Below, one piece after another: positions 15,821-24,503 of a stretch of DNA of 64,000 bases. The position numbers were made by a program, and so were the translations under genes. How positions within the stretch are numbered: position 1 is the stretch's first letter; every line of letters begins with the position of its first letter. The stretch comes from Sphingomonas sp. UV9. Lineage in GTDB: Bacteria > Pseudomonadota > Alphaproteobacteria > Sphingomonadales > Sphingomonadaceae. Location of the stretch: contig NZ_SCIN01000003.1 of assembly GCF_004101245.1 (NCBI RefSeq), positions 558,001 through 622,000 on the forward strand, read 5' to 3'. Below the pieces are notes generated by a model. It ran no database searches and had not been told where the DNA came from. It saw only the letters and a list, made by a program, of their open reading frames with translations.

Positions 15821-17740
15821 TTACTGGCAGGCAAGGCACTCATCGTAATCCTTCGACTCGACGTCGATCTGGCGCAGGTCGATCGTGTTGTCGGCCTCGA
15901 CACCACCGGCAAACCCGGCGCGCTGGACCGACTTCGAGCGGAGGTAATAGAGCGACTTGATGCCGAGCTCCCATGCGCGGAAGTGGAGCATCAGCAGGTC
16001 CCACTTTTCCACGTCCGCCGGGATGAACAGGTTCAGCGACTGCGCCTGGTCGATATAGGGCGTGCGGTCCGCGGCGAGCTCGAGCAGCCAGCGCTGGTCG
16101 ATCTCGAACGACGTCTTGTAGCAGTCCTTTTCCTCGACCGAGAGGAAGTCGAGATGCTGGACCGAACCGCCCTGTTCGAGGATCGAGTTCCACACCGCGT
16201 CCGAGTTCTTCGACTTCTCGCTCAGCAGCTTTTCGAGATACGGGTTCTTGATCGAGAAGCTGCCCGAGAGCGTCTTGTGCGTGTAGATGTTCGCCGGGAT
16301 CGGCTCGATGCACGCCGATGTGCCGCCGCAGATGATCGAGATCGACGCGGTCGGCGCGATCGCCATCTTGCAGCTGAACCGCTCCATCGCGCCGGTGTCG
16401 GCGGCGTCGGGGCAGGGGCCGCGCTCGATCGCGAGCTGCATCGAGGCTTCGTTCGCCTGGCTGCTGATATGCTTGAACATGCGCAGGTTCCACGACTTCG
16501 CCATCGCGCCCTCGAACGCGATGCCGCGCGCCTGGAGGAAGCTGTGGAAGCCCATCACACCGAGGCCGACCGAACGCTCGCGGCCCGCCGAATAGGCAGC
16601 GCGTTCCATGCCGGGCTCGTGGCGGTCGATATAATCCTGCAGCACGTTGTCGAGGAAGCGCATGACGTCCTCGATCAGGCCCTTCTCGTCCTTCCACTGA
16701 TCCCAGGTCTCGAGGTTCATCGACGACAGGCAGCAGACCGCGGTCCGCTCGTTGCCGAGGTGATCCTTGCCGGTCGGCAGCGTGATTTCCGAGCACAGGT
16801 TCGAGGTCGAGACCTTGAGGCCGAGCTCGCGGTGATGCTTGGGCATCGCCTTGTTCACGTGATCGGCGAAGACGATGTACGGCTCGCCGGTCTGGAGGCG
16901 GGTCTCGACGAGCTTCTGGAACAGCGAGCGCGCATCGACGGTGGCGCGGATCGCCTGGTCCTTCGGCGAACGGAGATGCCATTCGTCGCCGGCGCGGACC
17001 GCCTCCATGAAGGCGTCGGTGATCAGCACGCCGTGGTGGAGGTTCAGCGCCTTGCGGTTGAAATCGCCCGAGGGTTTGCGGATCTCGAGGAATTCCTCGA
17101 TTTCGGGGTGCGAGACGTCGAGATACACGGCGGCCGAACCGCGGCGCAGGGACCCTTGCGAGATGGCGAGCGTCAGCGAATCCATGACGCGGACGAACGG
17201 GATGATGCCGCTGGTCTTGCCGTTGAGGCCGACCGGCTCGCCGATGCCGCGGACATTGCCCCAATAGGTGCCGATGCCGCCGCCGCGCGAGGCGAGCCAG
17301 ACATTCTCGTTCCAGGTGTCGACGATGCCGCCGAGGCTGTCGGGGACCGAGTTGAGGTAGCAGGAGATCGGCAGGCCGCGGCCGGTGCCGCCGTTCGACA
17401 GAACGGGGGTGGCGGGCATGAACCAGAGCTTCGAGATCGCGTCGTACAGCCGCTGCGCGTGGCCGGCGTTATCGGCATAGGCCGAGGCGACGCGGACGAA
17501 CAGGTCCTGATAGCTTTCGCCCGGCAGCAGGTAGCGATCCTTCAGCGTGTCCTTGCCGAATTCGGTCAGGAGCGCGTCGCGGCTGTGATCGACCTCGACC
17601 GGATAGATCTGTGCGCGCACGGAGTGGCTGTCCTGCGCCTGGCGCGGCGCCTTGGGCGTCTCGACGGCGGCAGTTTCGGTGGTCTGTTCGATCGTGTCAG
17701 TGGTCATGTCGCTATCCCGGCTGCTGTTTCTGAAATCCAT
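15821..17740 (-). CDS. nrdA: ribonucleotide reductase class Ia, large (catalytic) subunit
   Basis: A 639-residue R1 protein reducing NDPs to dNDPs. The active-site cysteines are present: Cys in GLPISCYLNS, Cys and Glu in STSNLCSEI, Cys in TAVCCLSSMN; the C-terminal DECLACQ carries the CxxC pair that passes reducing equivalents. The radical path Tyr pair is in LYYLRSKS. The N-terminus is a disordered Thr/Glu tail followed directly by the barrel (LTEFGKDTLKDRYLLPGE); there is no ATP-cone, so the usual dATP off-switch is missing from this chain. The ATG at 17738-17740 has AGGAG 8 bases upstream and is preferred over ATG 17705-17707. Confidence 0.95.
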   Translation of the reverse strand: MDFRNSSRDSDMTTDTIEQTTETAAVETPKAPRQAQDSHSVRAQIYPVEVDHSRDALLTEFGKDTLKDRYLLPGESYQDLFVRVASAYADNAGHAQRLYDAISKLWFMPATPVLSNGGTGRGLPISCYLNSVPDSLGGIVDTWNENVWLASRGGGIGTYWGNVRGIGEPVGLNGKTSGIIPFVRVMDSLTLAISQGSLRRGSAAVYLDVSHPEIEEFLEIRKPSGDFNRKALNLHHGVLITDAFMEAVRAGDEWHLRSPKDQAIRATVDARSLFQKLVETRLQTGEPYIVFADHVNKAMPKHHRELGLKVSTSNLCSEITLPTGKDHLGNERTAVCCLSSMNLETWDQWKDEKGLIEDVMRFLDNVLQDYIDRHEPGMERAAYSAGRERSVGLGVMGFHSFLQARGIAFEGAMAKSWNLRMFKHISSQANEASMQLAIERGPCPDAADTGAMERFSCKMAIAPTASISIICGGTSACIEPIPANIYTHKTLSGSFSIKNPYLEKLLSEKSKNSDAVWNSILEQGGSVQHLDFLSVEEKDCYKTSFEIDQRWLLELAADRTPYIDQAQSLNLFIPADVEKWDLLMLHFRAWELGIKSLYYLRSKSVQRAGFAGGVEADNTIDLRQIDVESKDYDECLACQ

Positions 17741-17868
17741 CGAAACTGCTCCTAGTGTTCTGTATTCGTTCGAATCGGTCGCCTGTCGCCATGCTACCAT
17801 CGGGCGAGCGCAAACGGGAGAACAAAAAGTGACCATCGCGGCGGTGGAAGGCGCGCTTACGGTCATGT

Positions 17869-17884
17869 TGCATATGGTTATGCA
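17869..17884. promoter_or_regulatory. TGCATA-N4-TATGCA dyad upstream of nrdA
   Basis: A perfect 6-bp inverted repeat, TGCATA and TATGCA separated by TGGT. Overlapping it, TTATGCACG differs from the DnaA-box consensus TTATNCACA in the last base. It lies about 130 bases upstream of the nrdA start. Since DnaA and other cell-cycle regulators control nrd genes in other bacteria, it is a candidate, no more. Confidence 0.3.
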
Positions 17885-18170
17885 CGGCCTGTTCTACCAG
17901 CGATTGGGTTCGCCCCCGAACGCAACCCCAAGAGATTGTGCCAAAGCGCGAAGAGACGCAAGGGGGTGTGGGGGTGATCCGGGGCTCGGTTCGTCGCGTT
18001 CGCGGTGGGGGTGATCGAGGTGCCTGCGCGCGACGCGTGGACTTCTGCGGGGTACGCGATGTGCAAGGGAACGGGGCGGGAACGAAAAATTATTTCGGGG
18101 GTCGAAGTGGCAAATGTTGCTTTGGTCGAGAGGGAGGGCGGGGCGCTTGATATGGTGTGACGACCTAACG

Positions 18171-18296
18171 ATCCTACCCCGCCAGGGGGAGGTGGCTGGC
18201 ACTTGCCAGGCGGAGGGGGAGGTACGAGCCACCTCCGTTCCGTGTCCTCCCCCTCCGTCGCCTTCGGCGCCACCCCCCCTGGCGGGGGAGGATCGA
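18171..18296. repeat. inverted-repeat element, ATCCTMCCCCGCCAGGGGGA family
   Basis: Copy of the element seen at 6450-6577: begins ATCCTACCCCGCCAGGGGGA and ends CTGGCGGGGGAGGATCGAA, with the GGCGGAGGGGGAGG inner arm. Confidence 0.85.
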
Positions 18297-18335
18297 AAGA
18301 CCGGGCTGCGATTGATCCGAGCAAGCCACAACGGC

Positions 18336-18439
18336 ACCAACCCGGCGGAGGCCGGGGTCCAATTGGGAAACGTCGCCAACTGAGCGTAGCGCGTCGTTAC
18401 TGCGACCGTTCCACTTGGGCTCCGGCCTCCGCCGGGGTG
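18336..18439. repeat. inverted-repeat element, CACCCCGGCGGAGGCCGGGG family
   Basis: Left end ACCAACCCGGCGGAGGCCGG then GGTCCAATTGGG; right end CCACTTGGGCTCCGGCCTCC. A slightly diverged copy of the element at 6289-6390. Confidence 0.8.
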
Positions 18440-18467
18440 CTGATAATCGGAGGGACCGTGCCGCTTC

Positions 18468-20027
18468 CTACCCCTCGATGATCGTCCGGATCTGCGTCGC
18501 GAGGGCCTCCATCGCGAAAGGCTTCGTGATCATCGACATGCCCGGCTCCAGGAAGCCCGCCGCGAGCGCCGCGTTTTCCGCGTACCCCGTCATGAACAGC
18601 ACGCGGAGGCCCGGACGCATCGCCCGGCCGGCGTCGGCGACCTGGCGGCCGTTGAGGCCGGGCAGGCCGATATCGGTGACGAGCAGGTCGATCCGCTCCA
18701 TCGTCCGCAGCCGTTCGAGACCGGTCGGGCCGTCATGCGCCTCGACCGCCTGATAGCCGAGTTCGCCCAGCACCTCGACGATCAGCGAGCGAACGACCGT
18801 ATCGTCCTCGACCACCAGCACGATCTCGCCCGCGTCGGTGACGTGGTCCTGCGTCAGTCCGGGAAGCGGCTCGTCCTGCTCCGCTTCGCCGTAATGACGC
18901 GGCAGATACAGCTTGACCGTGGTGCCTTGGCCGACCTCGCTGTAGATCTTCGCATAGCCCTCGGACTGGCGCGCGAAGCCGTAGATCATCGACAGGCCGA
19001 GCCCGGTGCCCTGGCCGATCGGCTTGGTGGTGAAGAACGGCTCGAACGCCTTTGATATCGTATCGGCGGACATGCCGGTGCCGGTATCGGACACGCAGAT
19101 GCAGACATAATGGCCGGGGCGCACGTCGCGCTGGCTGGCGGCGAAGTGATCGTCGAGATGCGCGTTGCACGTCTCGATCGTCAGCTTGCCGCCGTGCGGC
19201 ATCGCGTCGCGCGCGTTGATGACGAGATTGAGCAGCGAATTCTCGAGCTGGTTGGGATCGCACAGCGTCGTCCACAGGCCGGCACCAAGCACCATCTCGA
19301 ACTCTATCCGTTCGCCGATCGTGCGGCGGAGCAGATCCTCCAGCGACGCGACCAGCGGGTTGGCCTTCACCGGACGCGGATCGAGCGGCTGGCGGCGCGA
19401 GAAGGCGAGCAGGCGATGGGTGAGCGACGCCGCGCGATTGGCGGCGGTGGTCGCGCCGGTGATGAAGCGATCGAGTTCGCCCACGCGGCCCTGCGCGACG
19501 CGGCGCTGGACGATCTCGAGGCTGCCGGTGATGCCTTGCAGCAGATTGTTGAAGTCGTGCGCGATGCCGCCGGTGAGCTGGCCGACCGCCTCCATCTTCT
19601 GCGCCTGACGCAACGCCTCCTGCGCCTCGACCAGTTCCTGCGTGCGATCGCGGACGCGCTGTTCGAGGTCGGCGTTGAGCGCCTGCAGGTCGCGCTCCAG
19701 CATCTTGCGGTCGGTGACGTCGGCGCCCTCGACGAAGATGCCGACGACGGCGCCGTTGGCGTCGCGGATCGGCTGGTAGACGAAATCGAGATAGCGATCG
19801 TCGACCGGGCCGCCGGGGGAGGCCTGTACTGCATAGAGCATGCCGGACGCGGTGAACGGCTCGCCGGTCGCGTAGACATGGTCGAGCAATTCGAGAAAGC
19901 CCTGTTCGACCGCGTCGGGCAGCGCCTCGGCGACGGTGCGGCCGAGCACGGGGCGGTGGCCGACCAGCTTGTCGTAGCCTGGATTGGTCAGTTCGAAGCG
20001 GTGCTCGGGCCCTCGCAGCATCGCCAT
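18468..20027 (-). CDS. C-terminal part of the split hybrid kinase (PAS-HisKA-HATPase-REC)
   Basis: A 519-residue segment that could restart at ATG 20025-20027, although no Shine-Dalgarno precedes it. It has a PAS-like region (residues about 1-108), a coiled coil, a HisKA helix with the phospho-accepting His in GGIAHDFNNLLQG, and the ATP-binding boxes NLVINARDAMP (N), DTGTGMS (G1) and GTGLGLSMIYG (G2). A receiver domain follows (about 400-519), with VVEDD, the acceptor Asp in LLVTDIGLPGLNG, and the Lys in ITKPFA. All catalytic residues are kept. Its signal is unknown. Confidence 0.6.
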   Translation of the reverse strand: MAMLRGPEHRFELTNPGYDKLVGHRPVLGRTVAEALPDAVEQGFLELLDHVYATGEPFTASGMLYAVQASPGGPVDDRYLDFVYQPIRDANGAVVGIFVEGADVTDRKMLERDLQALNADLEQRVRDRTQELVEAQEALRQAQKMEAVGQLTGGIAHDFNNLLQGITGSLEIVQRRVAQGRVGELDRFITGATTAANRAASLTHRLLAFSRRQPLDPRPVKANPLVASLEDLLRRTIGERIEFEMVLGAGLWTTLCDPNQLENSLLNLVINARDAMPHGGKLTIETCNAHLDDHFAASQRDVRPGHYVCICVSDTGTGMSADTISKAFEPFFTTKPIGQGTGLGLSMIYGFARQSEGYAKIYSEVGQGTTVKLYLPRHYGEAEQDEPLPGLTQDHVTDAGEIVLVVEDDTVVRSLIVEVLGELGYQAVEAHDGPTGLERLRTMERIDLLVTDIGLPGLNGRQVADAGRAMRPGLRVLFMTGYAENAALAAGFLEPGMSMITKPFAMEALATQIRTIIEG

Positions 20028-20039
20028 GAAGGTCGGCGC

Positions 20040-20597
20040 CTATGCGAACATCTGGCCCATCCGCTCGCGTTCGTCACGGAGCGCGCGTTCGATCAGGACC
20101 CGCTCGGTGCTTTCATAGGTCGAGCAGAACATGCCGGCGACCGCGCCGCTCTCGTCGCGCACCGGCGAATAGGAGAAGGTGAACCAGGTCTCCTCGTCAT
20201 AGCCCTTGCGGTTGGTGACCAGCGGCAGGTTTTCGAAGAACGACGCCTTGCCGGCAAGCGCGCGGTCGACCAGCGGGCCGATATCGGACCAGAGTTCCGA
20301 CCATATGACATCGAGCCGACCGCCGAGCGCGGCGGGATGCTTGTCGTAGAGGATCCGCGCGTAATGATCGTTGTAGAGGAAGCCGAGTTCCGGCCCCCAT
20401 GCGACGCACATCGCGAATTCCGAGGCGAGCATCAACGAGACGATCGAGCGGAGCGATTGCGGCCATTGCTCGATCGGGCCGAGCGGCGACGACGACCAGT
20501 CGTGCGCGCGGATCATCGCTGCCATCTCGCCGCCACCGGTGAGGAAGTCGGCCGAGGCCATCGGCTGTCCCGCCGGGGTCTTCACGTCTGTCGTCAT
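20040..20597 (-). CDS. N-terminal part of the split hybrid kinase (PAS sensor)
   Basis: A 185-residue segment with a proper start (ATG 20595-20597 after an AGGA). SSPLGPIEQWPQSLRSIVSL is the standard N-terminal phrase of a group of soluble sensor kinases, followed by a PAS-type domain (MCVAWGPELGFLYNDHYARI, then SFSYSPVRDESGAVAGMF). It has no membrane segment, so the stimulus would be cytoplasmic. It ends at the TAG that interrupts the family's second PAS domain. Confidence 0.6.
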   Translation of the reverse strand: MTTDVKTPAGQPMASADFLTGGGEMAAMIRAHDWSSSPLGPIEQWPQSLRSIVSLMLASEFAMCVAWGPELGFLYNDHYARILYDKHPAALGGRLDVIWSELWSDIGPLVDRALAGKASFFENLPLVTNRKGYDEETWFTFSYSPVRDESGAVAGMFCSTYESTERVLIERALRDERERMGQMFA

Positions 20598-20714
20598 CTC
20601 AGAGTCCTGCCGGGTCGCACACCGGCCCGAAGTATACTCCGACAGCGCGTCGATACCGGTTCAGGCGGCGATAATCCATTGCTCGCACGGCACTGGCCGC
20701 CACGGGTCAGCGGG

Positions 20715-21440
20715 TCATCGGCACAGCTGGTCGGCAAGTCGGGTCAGGCTGTCGACGCTGAACTCCCACGCCTGGGCGTCGTTGGCGTCGGGTGCGGGGC
20801 GGCCGCCATATTCGAGCGGGCGGTCGACATAGGCGGTCTGCAACCCGGCCGCGCGAGCAGCGGCGAGATCGCTGTGATGGGCAGCGACGAGGCACAGTTC
20901 GGCGGGGTCGACGGCGAGCATGCGCGCGGTGGCAAGGTAGGATTCGGGAAGAGGCTTGTAGACGCGGCTGACTTCGGCACCGAGGATCGCGTCCCAGGGA
21001 AGGCGCGCGCGGCGGGCCATGTCGAGCATCAGCGCGATGTTGCCGTTGCTGAGCGTGACCACCGGATAGCGGGTCTTGAGGCGCGCCAAGCCTTCGACGG
21101 CGTCTGGCCAGGGGTCGAGGCGGTGCCAGGCATGGGTAAGGTCGACGAGCGTGTCCTCGTCGAGCGTGGCGGGATCGATGGCATGGTGGCGGAGCAGGTC
21201 TTCGAGCGCTTCGCGGTGAAGCGTGTCGAGGATCACGAACGGCCGCCGCCCGCTGCGGACTTCTTCAAGCGCGGGCTGATAGCGTTTGCGCCAGCCATCG
21301 GCGAACGCGTGCGGATCGATATCGCTGCGACCGAGGCGCGCAAGGACGGGCGCAGCGTCGCGGGCGACGCCGGAGCGCCAGTCGACCACGGTGCCGAACA
21401 CGTCGAAGGCCAAGGCTTTGATAGGGGGACGCTGGGGCAT
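20715..21440 (-). CDS. (S)-2-haloacid dehalogenase-like HAD hydrolase (type II)
   Basis: A 241-residue protein resembling L-2-haloacid dehalogenases: nucleophile Asp in FDVFGTVVDWRSG, Ser in VTLSNGNIALM, Lys in RVYKPLPESYL, and the Asp in HHSDLAAARAAGLQTAYVDRP. Such enzymes hydrolyse short 2-haloalkanoates by an Asp-ester mechanism; many annotated members act on other substrates. The AAHN seen in many relatives reads AAHH here. No transporter for haloacids is nearby. The start is the ATG 21438-21440; the Shine-Dalgarno is poor. Confidence 0.8.
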   Translation of the reverse strand: MPQRPPIKALAFDVFGTVVDWRSGVARDAAPVLARLGRSDIDPHAFADGWRKRYQPALEEVRSGRRPFVILDTLHREALEDLLRHHAIDPATLDEDTLVDLTHAWHRLDPWPDAVEGLARLKTRYPVVTLSNGNIALMLDMARRARLPWDAILGAEVSRVYKPLPESYLATARMLAVDPAELCLVAAHHSDLAAARAAGLQTAYVDRPLEYGGRPAPDANDAQAWEFSVDSLTRLADQLCR

Positions 21441-21536
21441 GGAGGAGAGACGGCGGTGGGGGGCGGTTGGTTCCGAGCGGAGGCGTTAGCGCGTCCCTAT
21501 TGAAAGCCCTGGCCATCTACCACGCCGGTGGAAGCT

Positions 21537-21562
21537 ACCACCCCGGCGGAGGCCGGGGTGGT
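21537..21562. repeat. single arm of the CACCCCGGCGGAGGCCGGGG repeat
   Basis: CACCCCGGCGGAGGCCGGGG followed by TGGTGG, without the opposite arm. This is probably a decayed or solo copy. The nearby CCGTCAGCC...CCGTCAGCC words (21607-21633) are a short direct repeat. Confidence 0.6.
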
Positions 21563-21644
21563 GGTGGGGGCGAGCTCGTCTCTCACCGCAGTCCGCCGCC
21601 ACCGATCCGTCAGCCGAGACGAATCCGTCAGCCAAGACAGGCTA

Positions 21645-24299
21645 TCACCCCACCCGGCGGATGCGAGCGCTCTGGCCGGGGTTCAGCCGATCCAGATTGA
21701 ACGCCTCGTGGAACTCGATCCCCGCCTTGCCGCCGCGCGCCCAGCGAACCCGGGCGGGGGTCATCTGGTTTTCGAGGAGTTCGATCTGGATCTCGATGCC
21801 ATCGGGGTTGCCGTCTAAATTCAAGCCGTCGAGCATCGCACCGGAGGTCGATATGTCGCGGATCCGGACGTCGCCGTGGATGCCGTCGAGCAGGATGCGG
21901 GCGGAGCGGAGCATCTTGTGGCGGCGGGCGCGGCTGACCTTGAAGCCGCTCGCGGTGGCGGCGCCGTTCTCGACACCCAATTGGCGCAGCGCATCCTCAG
22001 CACGGACCGGGCGGCCATAGACGTAGCCCTGGATGTGGCTGCATCCGAGATCGCGCAACAGGTCGATCTCGTCCTGCACCTCGACCCCCTCGGCGGTCGT
22101 CTCCATCCCGAGCGTGTCGGCGAGCGTGACGATCGCCTTGATGATCGCGGCGTTGCGGTTGCCGGGCTCGGCGGCGCCCTTCACGAACGACTGGTCGATC
22201 TTGATCTTGTCGAACGGTGCGTTGCGCAAATAGCCGAGCGACGAATAGCCGGTGCCGAAATCGTCGAGCGCGAGGCGGACGCCGACGCCCTTGAGCGCCT
22301 TGAACATCTGTTCGGACGAGCGCGTCTCGTCGAGGAAAACGCCCTCGGTGATCTCGAGTTCGAGCCGGCCGGGGGCGATTCCCGACTGGGCGAGCGCGCT
22401 GGTGACGAGCGCGGGGAGGACCGGGTTGGCGAACTGGATCGGCGAGACGTTGACGGCAACGCGGATCGTGTCGGGCCAGCGCGCCGCCTCGCTGCACGCG
22501 GTGCGCAGGACCCATTCGCCGATCGCCTCGATCAGCCCGCATTCCTCGGCGACCGGGATGAAGTCGGCAGGCGAGACCAGCCCGCGTGTCGGGTGGTTCC
22601 AGCGGATCAGCGCCTCGTAACCCACGATCCGGACCGAGTCCGTGCTGACGACGGGCTGATAGCAGAGATGGAACGCGCCTTCCGATACCGCGATGCGCAG
22701 GTCGTCCTCGAGCAGCTTGCGCGTCCGCGCGCCTGCCAGCATCTCGTCCGCGAAGAACCGGTGGACGCCGCGGCCGTCGCCCTTGGCGGCGTACAGCGCG
22801 AGATCGGCGTTGCGGACCAGCGTCTCGGAATCCTCGCCATCGTCGGGCGCGATCGCGATGCCGATCGAACAGCCGATCGTGACCGCGGTGCCGCTGATGA
22901 AATAGGGCTGCGACAACGACGCGATCAGGTCGCGCGCCAGATCGGCCAGCGTGTCGCGATTGTCGATGCCGGGCAGCACCACCTTGAACTCGTCGCCACC
23001 GAGCCGCCCGACCAGCCCGGTGCCGCCAACCCCGCGCTGGAGCCGTTGCGCGACCTGCTTCAACAACGCGTCGCCGGCCTGGTGACCCAGCGTGTCGTTG
23101 ACCGCCTTGAACCGATCGAGGTCCATCAGGAACAGTGAGGTCGCGCGGTAGGGGCCGGTGTTCTGCGCGAGCGTCTTTTCGAGCGAGATCCGCATCCGCT
23201 GGCGGTTGGCGAGCCCGGTGAGGCCGTCGAACAGTGCCAGCCGGGTGATCTCCGCCTCCGACTTGCGCTGTTCGGTCAGGTCGCTGCCCGAGCCGATGAA
23301 GCCCTGGAACCGGCCGAGATCGTCGACCACCGGGCGGCCCGAGATCGACCACCAGCGGTCGCTGTCCGACGCGGCGGCGCAGACCGAATAGTCCGAGAAG
23401 GATGTCCGCGACGAGATGTGGAAGGCCAGCGTGCGCTCGGTGCCAGGCGTGTCGCTGTCCATCTGGAACAGGTCGGTGAGGGACTGGCCGATCGCGCTGC
23501 CATAGGGCACGAGATCGCGTGCCACCTTGGCCGAGAGGTAGGTCACGCGGCCCTGGCGATCGGCTTCCCAGAACCAGCCGGCGCCGTACTGTTCGAACTC
23601 GGAGATCATCTTGACTGCGACGCGCCCTGCATCCGAGGCGGTCGCGCGATCGAGTTCGCGGGCATGATCGATCCGCGCGAGGCGGAGCGTAGCGGCGATC
23701 AGGCAACCGAAGAACAGCAGGGCGATCGCCACCGGGATGCCGGGCCCCGCGAGGATCGCCAGCGTCAGCACCAGCCCGCCACCGAAGCCGAGCGAAGCGG
23801 CACGGACCGAGTGGAGGCTGACGGCGGTGATGCCGATCGTCCCCGCCACCGCGACCGCGTCGGTGAACCGGATCGGACCATCGGGCGCCGATGTGATGAC
23901 CCACAGCAGCGCGGTCATCATGGACGCCATCGCGCCGGCGCACAGCGTCACGATCCGGTTGCGCTTGTACGGCGCCAGCGCGACCAGCGCCGGCAGGCGG
24001 ACGGTCGCGAAGATCGACAGCGAGGCAGCCAGGAGGATCGCGGACTGCGCGGCGATCCCGATGAGGCTGACCTGCGCATCGTTAGCGCCGAACGCGGCGA
24101 GACCGATCAACAACGCGCAGGCGATGATCTGGATCGCCAGCGTGAACGGCCAGACCGCCGCGACCTGCGCGAGCTTCAGCACGAACAGATCGGTTACCTG
24201 ATCGCGGTCGTCCTCGCTCAACCCGAACAGCCCGCGCAGGGCAAGGCCGTGCGGGCGGCTCTGCGCACGGCGATCGGCGGTGGGAAGCGGCGCGTACAT
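21645..24299 (-). CDS. membrane GGDEF-EAL cyclic-di-GMP protein with PAS and C-terminal PilZ domain
   Basis: An 884-residue protein. Residues about 45-210 form about six hydrophobic segments. A PAS-like region (about 225-345; GWFWEADRQGRVTYLSAKVAR) leads to a GGDEF domain (about 355-515; GRLGGDEFKVVL) that keeps the signature, but the RxxD inhibitory site is replaced by GGTG, so product feedback at this site is lost. The EAL domain (about 525-780) keeps YEALIRW, the catalytic DDFGTGYSSLGYL and the Lys of KIKIDQSF. A PilZ-like end (about 795-880) has RxxxR (RRHKMLR) and DISTSG. Both synthesis and breakdown look possible; it could also be a c-di-GMP sensor. Confidence 0.9.
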   Translation of the reverse strand: MYAPLPTADRRAQSRPHGLALRGLFGLSEDDRDQVTDLFVLKLAQVAAVWPFTLAIQIIACALLIGLAAFGANDAQVSLIGIAAQSAILLAASLSIFATVRLPALVALAPYKRNRIVTLCAGAMASMMTALLWVITSAPDGPIRFTDAVAVAGTIGITAVSLHSVRAASLGFGGGLVLTLAILAGPGIPVAIALLFFGCLIAATLRLARIDHARELDRATASDAGRVAVKMISEFEQYGAGWFWEADRQGRVTYLSAKVARDLVPYGSAIGQSLTDLFQMDSDTPGTERTLAFHISSRTSFSDYSVCAAASDSDRWWSISGRPVVDDLGRFQGFIGSGSDLTEQRKSEAEITRLALFDGLTGLANRQRMRISLEKTLAQNTGPYRATSLFLMDLDRFKAVNDTLGHQAGDALLKQVAQRLQRGVGGTGLVGRLGGDEFKVVLPGIDNRDTLADLARDLIASLSQPYFISGTAVTIGCSIGIAIAPDDGEDSETLVRNADLALYAAKGDGRGVHRFFADEMLAGARTRKLLEDDLRIAVSEGAFHLCYQPVVSTDSVRIVGYEALIRWNHPTRGLVSPADFIPVAEECGLIEAIGEWVLRTACSEAARWPDTIRVAVNVSPIQFANPVLPALVTSALAQSGIAPGRLELEITEGVFLDETRSSEQMFKALKGVGVRLALDDFGTGYSSLGYLRNAPFDKIKIDQSFVKGAAEPGNRNAAIIKAIVTLADTLGMETTAEGVEVQDEIDLLRDLGCSHIQGYVYGRPVRAEDALRQLGVENGAATASGFKVSRARRHKMLRSARILLDGIHGDVRIRDISTSGAMLDGLNLDGNPDGIEIQIELLENQMTPARVRWARGGKAGIEFHEAFNLDRLNPGQSARIRRVG

Positions 24300-24503
24300 C
24301 GGGGTATCCTGCGGATTCGAGGCGGTCCGGGCCTATGCGGCGACGCAGGCCCCAGGGCTGGAGCGAACGCGGTCGGAATGTCCGGTTGTCCACCAATCGA
24401 CCCAAATTGGTTTTTTTAGCGTAAACGGGAAGTTCCTGCTTCTGGGGATAGCTATGCGTGCTGTCGCGTTGAGGGTCCGAACCCCTTCTGCGAGGCATTT
24501 CCC

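Larger units (their letters stand above)
17741..18467. other. 727-base gap upstream of nrdA: control region plus repeats
   Basis: The first 430 bases next to nrdA should carry its promoter, but no convincing -35/-10 or NrdR box could be picked by eye. A TGCATA/TATGCA dyad lies at 17869-17884. The rest holds two repeat elements. No gene is supported. Confidence 0.6.
18468..20597 (-). pseudogene. hybrid sensor histidine kinase (PAS-PAS-HK-REC) interrupted by an amber codon
   Basis: The two reading frames 20040-20597 and 18468-20027 are in the same phase and together would encode about 709 residues with no gap except one TAG (20040-20042). Around it the translation reads MGQMFA, stop, APTFMAMLRGPEHRF. 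Relatives have a Gln between FA and AP (MFAQAPTFMA...), so a CAG codon has become TAG by one transition. Order of domains: PAS-like region, second PAS, coiled linker, HisKA/HATPase and a C-terminal receiver. Either the gene is inactivated, the two parts work separately, the stop is read through, or it is a sequencing error. Confidence 0.8.

Noticed and set aside
17869-17884. A firm NrdR or DnaA box
   Set aside because: The TTATGCACG match misses the consensus at one position, and no NrdR-like palindrome with a CACNATA core is present; kept only as a low-confidence dyad.
19110-21503. A 797-codon open frame on the plus strand
   Set aside because: It runs opposite to the hybrid kinase and the haloacid dehalogenase-like gene and has no recognisable family; Arg/Ala/Gly-rich shadow of GC-rich coding sequence.
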